A DNA stretch of 7,507 nucleotides. It comes from Betaproteobacteria bacterium RBG_16_58_11. GTDB lineage: Bacteria > Pseudomonadota > Gammaproteobacteria > Burkholderiales > Thiobacteraceae. Position numbers and translations under genes: made by a program. Every line of letters begins with the position of its first letter. Within the stretch, counting starts at the first letter, position 1. The notes below the pieces were generated by a model that worked only from the letters and a program-made list of their open reading frames with translations, was not told the origin of the DNA and ran no database searches. Below, one piece after another: positions 1-4,915 of this stretch. The stretch lies in contig MEQN01000011.1 in the NCBI GenBank assembly GCA_001770235.1, positions 8,822 to 16,328 on the forward strand, written 5' to 3'.

Positions 1-121
1 CGGCGCGCGAACCGGCCACATAGACCTTGCGCGAATTGGGCAGGGGTTTAACCGCGGCTTCGTCCACGTGGGCCGTGGCGGCGGTAAATTGGGCGGTGGG
101 GTTCGGTATGGCTGCGTTCAT
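1..121 (-). CDS. thiC: Phosphomethylpyrimidine synthase ThiC, N-terminal fragment (cut by window edge)
   Basis: Only the first 40 codons are present; the gene continues beyond the left edge. The segment ending [14 protein letters not shown] matches the conserved ThiC N-terminal region (PNS-[RK]-[KR]-[IV]-Y), which comes just before the catalytic barrel. ThiC is the cytosolic radical-SAM enzyme that converts aminoimidazole ribotide to HMP phosphate in thiamine synthesis. The ATG at 121 is chosen because AAGGAG (132-127, minus strand) stands 5 nt upstream and because a TPP riboswitch lies directly before it, which is the usual control of thiC. The first 25 residues are Ala/Pro-rich and poorly conserved, as is common before this motif. 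The catalytic CX2CX4C cluster is C-terminal and outside the window, so activity cannot be judged. Identity rests on the short motif plus the riboswitch, which agree. Confidence 0.88.
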   Translation of the reverse strand, partial: MNAAIPNPTAQFTAATAHVDEAAVKPLPNSRKVYVAGSRA

Positions 122-124
122 GAT

Positions 125-168
125 GGCTCCTTACAAACAAAGCAGGGAGCGGTGTGGAGCGCTTCCCT
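125..168 (-). promoter_or_regulatory. thiC expression platform and ribosome binding site
   Basis: The ribosome binding site AAGGAG is at 132-127, 5 nt before the thiC ATG. The end of the aptamer, AGGGAAGCG (168-160), can pair with CGCTCCCT (151-144) across an 8-nt loop with one bulged A. The same CGCTCCCT can instead pair with the Shine-Dalgarno sequence through GCTCC (150-146) against GGAGC (130-126). These pairings are mutually exclusive. The layout suggests that TPP, by holding the AGCG in P1, frees GCTCC to mask the ribosome binding site. The pairings are seen in the sequence; the switching mechanism is inferred. Confidence 0.55.
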
Positions 169-239
169 ACGACGGCATGACCCGTACAGGTTCAGAGGGT
201 GTCTCTCACTCGCCGCATCCAGCGGCGAGACCCCTAGCG
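160..239 (-). promoter_or_regulatory. TPP (thi-box) riboswitch aptamer controlling thiC
   Basis: Read on the minus strand, the sequence carries the thi-box landmarks in order. P1 is CGCT (239-236) pairing with AGCG (163-160). Then come GGGGT, a variable P3 arm CTCGCCGC/GCGGCGAG (8 perfect pairs around TGGAT), the conserved TGAGA and ACCC, then GAACCTG and finally ATGCCGTCGTAGGGA. The last blocks match the family consensus (CTGAGA, ACCC, ACCTGAT, TAATGCC.GCG.AGGGA), which forms the pyrimidine-sensing and pyrophosphate-sensing helices. Thiamine pyrophosphate binding is expected to lower expression of the gene that starts 39 nt downstream. No terminator with a T-run follows, so translational control is more likely than attenuation. 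Confidence 0.93.
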
Positions 240-241
240 TG

Positions 242-276
242 CAGCCCCTTTGGCGGGGGCTGGTAAGTGCCAAAGG
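242..276. repeat. Two overlapping, mutually exclusive inverted repeats in the thiC/pcm divergent region
   Basis: CAGCCCC (242-248) is perfectly complementary to GGGGCTG (256-262) around a 7-nt loop. CCTTTGGC (247-254) is perfectly complementary to GCCAAAGG (269-276) around 14 nt. The two share bases and cannot form together. They lie just upstream of the TPP aptamer on the minus strand and about 70-100 bp upstream of the methyltransferase gene. They may be part of the thiC leader or a protein-binding site. No strong promoter hexamer pair was recognised on either strand here; AATAAT at 291-296 is a possible -10 for the rightward gene but has no good -35. Confidence 0.35.
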
Positions 277-343
277 TAAGGGAAATATGGAATAATCGCA
301 AGGCTAACAGTGGTAAACCCCTGAGAAGAAGATGGAGAAGACG

Positions 344-997
344 ATGGATTTGGAGAAAACCCGTTTCAACATGATCGAGCAGCAGATACGCCCCTGGGAT
401 GTGCTGGACGACAGCGTGCTCAATCTTTTGCAGCGCGTGAAGCGCGAAGAATACGTACCCGAGGCCTATCGCGCGATGGCCTTGATGGATTTGGAAATTC
501 CGCTCGGCCAGGGCGAATCCATGCTCAGCCCCAAGGTCGAGGCGCGCCTGGTGCAGGAACTCCGCATCAAGCCCACGGACAAAGTGTTGGAAGTCGGTAC
601 CGGCAGCGGCTACATGACCGCACTCTTGGCCAGCCTGGCCAAGCACGTGCACAGCGTGGAGATTATCCCCGAGCTGAGCCAAGCTGCGGCGCAAAAGCTC
701 GCCGCGCACGGCTTCAATAATGTGACTTTGGATGTTGGCGATGCCGCGCGCGGCTGGCACAAGCACGCACCCTACGATGTGATCGTGGTGACCGGCAGCT
801 TGCCGGTGCTGCCGGATGAATTTATCGCGCAACTCAATCCGGGTGGCCGGTTGCTCGCCTTTGTCGGCGTAGCGCCGGCGATGGAAGCGCAGCTTATACG
901 CGTGATCGAGCCAGGCGTGACCGATGCCCAAGTTTTATTCGAAACCGACGTGCGGGCGCTGAAGAATGCGCCGCAGCTAGAGAAATTTGTTTTTTGA
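344..997 (+). CDS. pcm: Protein-L-isoaspartate O-methyltransferase family protein
   Basis: This 217-residue cytosolic protein has a class I SAM-dependent methyltransferase fold of the PIMT family, whose classical members repair isoaspartyl residues by methyl esterification. Visible motifs are the SAM-binding loop VLEVGTGSGYMTALLA (81-96), an acidic post-strand 2 residue in SVEIIPEL (E106), GDAARGW (132-138), YDVIVVTG (144-151) and the LNPGGRLLAFVG strand (164-175). The N-terminal helix (TRFNMIEQQIRPW, 6-18) is typical of the betaproteobacterial version. I chose ATG 344 over ATG 332 because GGAG (334-337) lies 6 nt before it and relatives begin near MxLE.xRFNMIEQQIRPW; ATG 332 would add four residues. 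The usual QTIS.P substrate loop reads GQGESMLSP (55-63), so true isoaspartate repair is not certain. It is probably co-transcribed with the downstream TolC gene, 53 bp away. Confidence 0.85.
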   Translation: MDLEKTRFNMIEQQIRPWDVLDDSVLNLLQRVKREEYVPEAYRAMALMDLEIPLGQGESMLSPKVEARLVQELRIKPTDKVLEVGTGSGYMTALLASLAKHVHSVEIIPELSQAAAQKLAAHGFNNVTLDVGDAARGWHKHAPYDVIVVTGSLPVLPDEFIAQLNPGGRLLAFVGVAPAMEAQLIRVIEPGVTDAQVLFETDVRALKNAPQLEKFVF

Positions 998-1050
998 AAA
1001 ACTGATTTGGCCGCAAATTTGCATAGCAGATCAGATATCGAGGATTCTCC

Positions 1051-2376
1051 ATGAAAAAAATACCGCTGTTCGTGGCCTTGGCCTTCAGCCCGCAGCTATT
1101 TGCCGCTACCGATCTGTTGCAGGTTTATAAAGAGGCGCAGACCCAAGACGCCACTTTCCAAGCCGCAAAATCAGCGCAAATCGCCGGTCAGGAAAAGCTG
1201 CCGCAAGCCCGTGCCTTGTTCATGCCCTCGGTCAATTTGTCGGCCAACACCACGCAAAACGAGACCGATACCCAAACCCGAGGCAGCTCGACCTTATCCA
1301 GCGGCGAAAGAACCTATAACAGCCACGGCTACTCAGTCTCGCTGAATCAGCCGCTGTACCGCGCGCAAAACTATGCTTCCTATGCCCAAGCCAAATCCAC
1401 GGTGGAGCAGGTCAATGCCCAGTATGCCACCGCAGAGCAAGACTTGGTCGTGCGCGTGGCGCAAGCCTATTTCGACGTGCTGCTCGCGCAGTACAACGTG
1501 ACGCTGGCGCAGGCGCAACAGGAATCCATCGGGGAACAGCTCGCCCAAGCCAAGCGCAATTTCGAAGTCGGCACCGCAACCATCACGGACACGCACGATG
1601 CGCAAGCCCGCTTTGACCTGACCCTCTCACAAGAAATCGCCGCCCAGAACGATCTGGAAATCAAGCGCCGCAGCTTGCAGCAGATCATCAATCGCCAGCC
1701 GGACGAACTCGTTACGGTAAGAGGTGAAGTGCCGCTGGTTTCTCCCGAGCCAAACAATATGGATGCTTGGGTGGAAAAAGCCCTGGCGCAAAATCCTGAA
1801 ACTCAAATCGCAAAAGCGGCCTTCGATATCGCCAGCGAAGAAGTGCGCAAGGCGCGCGGCGGGCATTTACCTACGCTGGATTTGGTCGCGACTTATGGCG
1901 ACACCGTCCAAGGCGGCGGTAGCGGTTACGACCAGAATGGCAAAACCATTGGCCTGCAAATGAACCTGCCGATTTTTGCCGGCGGCGCCACCAGTTCGAA
2001 AGTGCGCGAGGCCGTGGCGAATCAAGAAAAGGCGCGGCAAGAGCTGGATGCAGTGCAACGCAAAGTCGCCCTGCAAGCGCGCCAAGCCTATCTCGGCGTC
2101 ACCAGCGGCATCGCCCAAGTGAAAGCGCTGCAACAAGCCGTGATCTCCAACCAAAGCTCACTCGATTCCACCAAGCTCGGCTTGGAAGTGGGCGTGCGCA
2201 CCAGCGTCGATCTGCTCAATGCGCGGCAGCAACTCTTCAGCGCGCGGCGCGATTTGGCGCAGGCCTTGTATGGCTACATCGTGTCGCGATTGAAGCTGGA
2301 AGCGGCGGCGGGGGATCTGAATGAGGCGGATGTGAGTCAGGTGAATGGGTGGTTGAATCAGGCGGCGAAGCCTTAA
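1051..2376 (+). CDS. tolC: TolC-family outer membrane channel protein
   Basis: This 441-residue protein belongs to the outer membrane efflux protein family, a trimeric beta-barrel plus alpha-helical tunnel that takes substrates from type I secretion or RND/ABC efflux pumps across the outer membrane. A Sec signal peptide is visible (MKK, hydrophobic core, cleavage near LFA-A at residues 18-19). Two tandem OEP repeats follow, about 20-215 and 230-425. They carry family landmarks: LPQARALFMPSVNLSAN, LNQPLYRAQN, VGTATITDTHDAQA in the first half, and LPTLDLVATYGD, LQMNLPIFAGG, EVGVRTSVDLLNARQQL in the second. Length is normal for TolC. The start is supported by AGGA about 10 nt upstream. No inner-membrane pump or adaptor is encoded beside it, so the partner is unknown. 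No terminator was seen after the stop. Confidence 0.93.
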   Translation: MKKIPLFVALAFSPQLFAATDLLQVYKEAQTQDATFQAAKSAQIAGQEKLPQARALFMPSVNLSANTTQNETDTQTRGSSTLSSGERTYNSHGYSVSLNQPLYRAQNYASYAQAKSTVEQVNAQYATAEQDLVVRVAQAYFDVLLAQYNVTLAQAQQESIGEQLAQAKRNFEVGTATITDTHDAQARFDLTLSQEIAAQNDLEIKRRSLQQIINRQPDELVTVRGEVPLVSPEPNNMDAWVEKALAQNPETQIAKAAFDIASEEVRKARGGHLPTLDLVATYGDTVQGGGSGYDQNGKTIGLQMNLPIFAGGATSSKVREAVANQEKARQELDAVQRKVALQARQAYLGVTSGIAQVKALQQAVISNQSSLDSTKLGLEVGVRTSVDLLNARQQLFSARRDLAQALYGYIVSRLKLEAAAGDLNEADVSQVNGWLNQAAKP

Positions 2377-2396
2377 TCAGGTCTTAGGTTTACTTG

Positions 2397-2696
2397 ATGG
2401 GAATAATAATTGGCTACGCTTTGTTTTTTACATGGCTATTTTTGCCAATGATCCTCATTTCTAAGTCGCCACACACAACAGGATTCAAGAAAATATTATG
2501 GGCGGTCGGAACGTTTTTTCCATTTTTATTCGCCATCACCATAACAAAAATAGTACAGAAACTTGCGCCGACGAACCCGTGGGCTAGTGAAATTTTCAAC
2601 AGCACAACGGGAGCCTTTTTATTGGTGATGATTTTTCTGGTTGGCGGCTGGGCAGTGCTTGCACTACATGATGGCATTTATAAGAAAAAATCCTAA
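2397..2696 (+). CDS. Small hypothetical membrane protein, three predicted helices
   Basis: I do not recognise this protein. It is 99 residues from ATG 2397 (a TTG one codon upstream is possible) and is dominated by three hydrophobic stretches: about residues 4-22 (IIIGYALFFTWLFLPMILI), 34-54 (including FFPFLFAITITKIV) and 70-92 (including FLLVMIFLVGGWAVLAL). It ends in a lysine-rich tail, suggesting an inner-membrane protein whose C-terminus may be cytosolic. The ribosome binding site is weak (AGG about 8-10 nt upstream). GC content is about 40% by hand count, visibly lower than the GC-rich genes on both sides, with many AT-rich codons. It starts 20 bp after the tolC stop and may be read through from it, but composition suggests separate acquisition. 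An uninterrupted frame matching a membrane topology supports a real gene; function is unknown. Confidence 0.6.
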   Translation: MGIIIGYALFFTWLFLPMILISKSPHTTGFKKILWAVGTFFPFLFAITITKIVQKLAPTNPWASEIFNSTTGAFLLVMIFLVGGWAVLALHDGIYKKKS

Positions 2697-2712
2697 CCCG
2701 CACTAACCCGCA

Positions 2713-2859
2713 GGTCAGAGGGTCACGAGGTCAGAGGGTCAGGCCTTGGGTCAGAGTGGGTCAGAGTGGGTCAGAGGGTCAGGCCTTGGGTCAGAGGGTC
2801 AGGCCTTGGGGGTCAGAGGGTCAGGCCTTTACCTTGAGAGGTCAGGGGGTCAGGCCTTA
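2713..2859 (+). repeat. Degenerate G-rich tandem array on GGTCAG with a 20-bp higher-order unit
   Basis: GGTCAG occurs 13 times between 2713 and 2853 (one further near-copy, GGTCAC, at 2721). The fullest unit is GGTCAGAGGGTCAGGCCTTG, found at 2729, 2769 and 2789, with variants at 2811 (last base T) and 2840 (one internal and one terminal change). Between the first two lie two 10-bp units GGTCAGAGTG (2749, 2759). In the last two copies GGCCTT is followed by (T/A)ACCTTG, so a longer ancestral unit GGTCAGGCCTTWACCTTG may have been trimmed and amplified. The motif resembles the GGGGTCAGGCCTT ends I associate with REP/RAYT-type elements in betaproteobacteria; that link is from memory and no transposase is present. 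The unit length is not a multiple of three, so it is not coding. Confidence 0.88.
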
Positions 2860-2945
2860 ACCTTGTACTATGTGCATGCATTATAGGGCTTTGGATATTG
2901 CGTTATTTGCTAGCCTTCCAGCCTTGCAGACGCCCCGCCAAGCAT

Positions 2946-2993
2946 GCTATCAATGATTGCATTTATATGGCCTGGCATGCTATCGTTGATAGC
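2946..2993 (+). promoter_or_regulatory. Promoter and paired operator-like inverted repeats of the toxin-antitoxin operon
   Basis: Two matching sites are seen. GCTATC-aat-GATTGC (2946-2960) is an inverted repeat with one mismatch, and GCTATC-gtt-GATAGC (2979-2993) is perfect. Both are preceded by GCAT, giving a 10-bp direct repeat GCATGCTATC at 2942 and 2975. Centres are 33 bp apart, about three helical turns, so bound proteins would sit on one DNA face. A weak promoter, TTGCAT (2957-2962) and TATCGT (2981-2986) with an 18-bp spacer, is overlapped by the sites at both hexamers. This is the usual geometry for autorepression by a ribbon-helix-helix antitoxin/toxin complex. The repeats are observed; promoter and repression are inferred. 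Confidence 0.6.
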
Positions 2994-3018
2994 GTGAATT
3001 CCTCAGAAGGCCAATCTC

Positions 3019-3252
3019 ATGAAACAGCTTGTGGTTCGGAATCTGGATGAGCGTCTTGTCCAGGTGCTGAAGTTGCGCGCCGCCGCGCATGGCGTGAGCA
3101 TGGAGGCGGAGCATCGGAATATTCTTGCGCAGGCCCTGTTGCAGCCCGCCAAACGTTCTTTCGCCGAGGTGCTGGCCCGCATGCCTAATGTGGGTGAGGA
3201 TGCGGACTTTGCTCGCAGCAAGGAAAGCGCTCGTTCGCATGTACTTGATTGA
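3019..3252 (+). CDS. fitA: FitA/VapB-like ribbon-helix-helix antitoxin
   Basis: This 77-residue protein begins MKQLVVRNLDERLVQVLKLR and continues AAAHGVSMEAEHRNIL, the FitA-type (Arc/MetJ, 'plasmid stability') N-terminal pattern. In this pattern residues 2-7 form the DNA-contacting beta strand and about 10-24 and 28-43 the two helices. The rest (44-77) is the flexible part that normally wraps and inhibits the PIN toxin. AGAAGG (3005-3010) sits 8 nt before ATG 3019, supporting this start. Its last 14 bp overlap the toxin gene, typical of coupled translation. It should neutralise the downstream RNase and, with it, repress the operon through the inverted repeats upstream. The family assignment is strong; whether the pair is active is unknown. 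Confidence 0.87.
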   Translation: MKQLVVRNLDERLVQVLKLRAAAHGVSMEAEHRNILAQALLQPAKRSFAEVLARMPNVGEDADFARSKESARSHVLD

Positions 3253-3658
3253 CACGATGGTCATCAGCGAACACCGCAAAGGGAGCAAGGCAAACCCCGG
3301 CGTTCGTCGGTTTTTCAAGGAAGCGATAGAAAAAAATCACCTGCTGTTTATTTCCGTGATCACCGTGGGCGAGATTCGCCGGGGGATTGAAAACTTGCGG
3401 CATAAGCAAGACAAGCCCGGTGCGAATAAGCTGGAAAAATGGTTGGGCGACGTGGTATCCGAGTATGCGCAACAGATTTTGCCCTTTGATCTGGACATGG
3501 CTCAGGTGTGGGGCAGCTTGCTCGTGCCGAACCCGCAGCATTCCGATGACAAGAAAATCGCGGCCACTGCACTCATTCATGATCTAACGTTGGTAACGCG
3601 GAACGTGGATGACTTTCGGCCCGTTGCTGATTTAAGGTTGCTGAATCCTTTTGCATGA
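3239..3658 (+). CDS. fitB: FitB/VapC-like PIN-domain ribonuclease toxin
   Basis: This 139-residue PIN-domain protein has the length typical of FitB. The start is ATG 3239, giving MYLIDTMVISEHRKG. An upstream in-frame ATG at 3125 would only add residues that lie inside the antitoxin gene. The acidic, metal-binding set is present: D5 (LIDT), E45 (TVGEIRRG), D104 (SDDKKIAATAL) and N122/D125 in LVTRNVDDF. The order matches FitB/VapC toxins, which cleave RNA when freed from their antitoxin. The start overlaps the antitoxin by 14 bp; AGGAAAG about 11-18 nt upstream is a distant ribosome binding site, so translational coupling is likely. Oddly, the last 27 bp overlap the 3' end of waaA on the other strand. 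All catalytic residues look intact, so it is probably functional. Confidence 0.9.
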   Translation: MYLIDTMVISEHRKGSKANPGVRRFFKEAIEKNHLLFISVITVGEIRRGIENLRHKQDKPGANKLEKWLGDVVSEYAQQILPFDLDMAQVWGSLLVPNPQHSDDKKIAATALIHDLTLVTRNVDDFRPVADLRLLNPFA

Positions 3659-4915
3659 GTCCCACAGTTTTGCCTCAATAGCCGCCATCGTTTTTTCCAC
3701 CGCACCGCGATGCGCAGAGGCAAATTCCAGCGCTGCGTCGCTCATTTGTTTTTTTCGAGCCGCATCTTCCAGCAAACGTTGCGCTTGCGCCAATGCCGCA
3801 CTCGCATCCACTACACGCAGCGCCGCACCGGCAGCTATGGCGTCTTGCGCAGCTTGGGAAAAATTATAAGTATGCGGGCCTAGGATTACCGGCACGCCCA
3901 TGGCGCAGGCCTCGATCAAATTTTGCCCGCCGAAGGGCAGTAAGCTGCCGCCGATAATCGCTACATCCGCTGCGCCGTAATAGGCGAACATCTCGCCCAT
4001 GCTGTCACCCAGCACGACGCGCGTCTCTGCGTGTATCGGCGCATTTTCGCTGCGCCGCTGATAGGGGATGCCGCGCGCCGCGAGCAAAGCGGCCACTTCG
4101 TCGAAGCGTTGAGGATGGCGCGGTACGATGACTAACAAAAAATTCGATTTCGGGTTGAGTGCATCGAGCAGCAGCGCTTCTTCGCCTTCGCGTGTGCTGG
4201 CGGCGAGTAAGACATGCCGCTCATTACCTAATAATTCGCGCAGGTACTTGGCTTGATCCGCGACATCGGCTGGCGGTGCGACATCGAATTTCAGATTGCC
4301 GGTGATGCTAATGATGCTAATGTGTGTTGCGCCGAGTTGTTGGAGACGCTCGGCATCGGCTGCGCTTTGTGCACAGATGAGCGGCAAGTTTTCCAGCGCT
4401 TCACTGATCAGGCTGCCGAAACGGGCATAGCCGCGTGCCGATTTTTCCGAGAGGCGGGCGTTGATCAGGGCCAACGGCACGCTGCGTGCTTTGCTGGAGG
4501 CGATCAGGTTGGGCCACAGCTCAGTTTCCATCAGCAAGCCGAAGGCAGGTTGGAAGTATTTTAAAAACCGGCGCACTGCGCCTGGGTAGTCGTAGGGCAA
4601 ATAGGCTTGCAGCACGCGCTCGCCATAGAGCTGGCTTCCGGCTGCGCGGCCGGTTGGCGTCATGCAGGTGAGCAAGATCCGATGCGCCGGATAGCGCGCT
4701 TGCAGCGCATCGATCAAGGGCGCGGCGGCGCGCGTCTCGCCTACCGATACGGCGTGAATCCAGATCAAGGGTTGGGGCGTTGCGGTGCGATAGAAGCCGA
4801 AGCGCTCGCCCCAGTGGGCTAGGTATTCCGGTTGCTTGCGCGCGCGCCACAGCAGCCGCAGCGGGATGAAGGGCAGCAGCAGATACAAGACGAGTGAGTA
4901 GAGAAACCTAGGCAT
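3632..4915 (-). CDS. waaA: 3-deoxy-D-manno-octulosonic acid (Kdo) transferase WaaA
   Basis: This 427-residue GT-B glycosyltransferase transfers Kdo from CMP-Kdo to lipid A precursor at the inner face of the cytoplasmic membrane. An N-terminal hydrophobic anchor is visible (about 4-22), then the family's landmarks: WIHAVSVGE with the proposed catalytic base E60, CMTPTGR (84-90), METELWPNL (129-137), LINARLSEKSARGY (150-163), TGNLKFD (205-211), AASTREGEE (238-246), IVPRHPQRF (263-271) and GGSLLPFGGQNLIEACAMG (322-340). I chose ATG 4915, which gives the typical MPRFLYSL start and overlaps the waaC stop by 8 bp; ATG 4930 and TTG 4936 are alternatives inside waaC. A 9-bp tandem duplication inserts Ile-Ser-Ile before TGNLKFD. 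The last nine codons overlap the convergent toxin gene. Length is normal. Confidence 0.95.
   Translation of the reverse strand: MPRFLYSLVLYLLLPFIPLRLLWRARKQPEYLAHWGERFGFYRTATPQPLIWIHAVSVGETRAAAPLIDALQARYPAHRILLTCMTPTGRAAGSQLYGERVLQAYLPYDYPGAVRRFLKYFQPAFGLLMETELWPNLIASSKARSVPLALINARLSEKSARGYARFGSLISEALENLPLICAQSAADAERLQQLGATHISIISITGNLKFDVAPPADVADQAKYLRELLGNERHVLLAASTREGEEALLLDALNPKSNFLLVIVPRHPQRFDEVAALLAARGIPYQRRSENAPIHAETRVVLGDSMGEMFAYYGAADVAIIGGSLLPFGGQNLIEACAMGVPVILGPHTYNFSQAAQDAIAAGAALRVVDASAALAQAQRLLEDAARKKQMSDAALEFASAHRGAVEKTMAAIEAKLWDSCKRIQQP
4304..4321. repeat. 9-bp perfect tandem duplication within waaA
   Basis: GATGCTAAT is repeated immediately (4304-4312 and 4313-4321). On the coding strand this gives ISIISI just before TGNLKFD. 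Many WaaA proteins, as I recall them, have about six residues between the preceding LG and this motif; this one has nine, so a three-residue in-frame insertion by slippage is likely. The duplication itself is directly visible. Confidence 0.75.

Larger units (their letters stand above)
2697..3018. other. Gene-free stretch between the small membrane protein and the toxin-antitoxin operon
   Basis: This 322-bp stretch has no credible gene. Its left half is the GGTCAG tandem array. About 2860-2941 shows nothing firm beyond the 8-bp palindrome TGCATGCA (2873-2880). The right part holds the operator/promoter region of the toxin-antitoxin pair. No terminator was recognised after the membrane protein gene. 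Confidence 0.6.

Noticed and set aside
206..931. Long minus-strand open frame (241 codons) across the methyltransferase gene and the riboswitch
   Set aside because: It is antisense to a gene with clear family motifs and runs through the riboswitch; its His/Leu/Arg-rich product looks like a codon shadow.
1333..2154. Several minus-strand open frames inside tolC
   Set aside because: All are antisense shadows of a well-conserved coding sequence, with no domain-like sequence and no ribosome binding sites.
2713..2859. CRISPR-like array
   Set aside because: Repeats abut or nest with no unique spacers of constant length, units are 6-20 bp, and no cas genes are nearby.
3125..3238. Longer toxin start at ATG 3125
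   Set aside because: It would place 38 non-PIN residues inside the antitoxin gene; ATG 3239 gives the standard MYLIDT PIN start and a typical overlap.
3185..3580. 131-codon minus-strand frame across the toxin
   Set aside because: It is antisense to a PIN domain with all acidic residues in place; no recognisable protein features.
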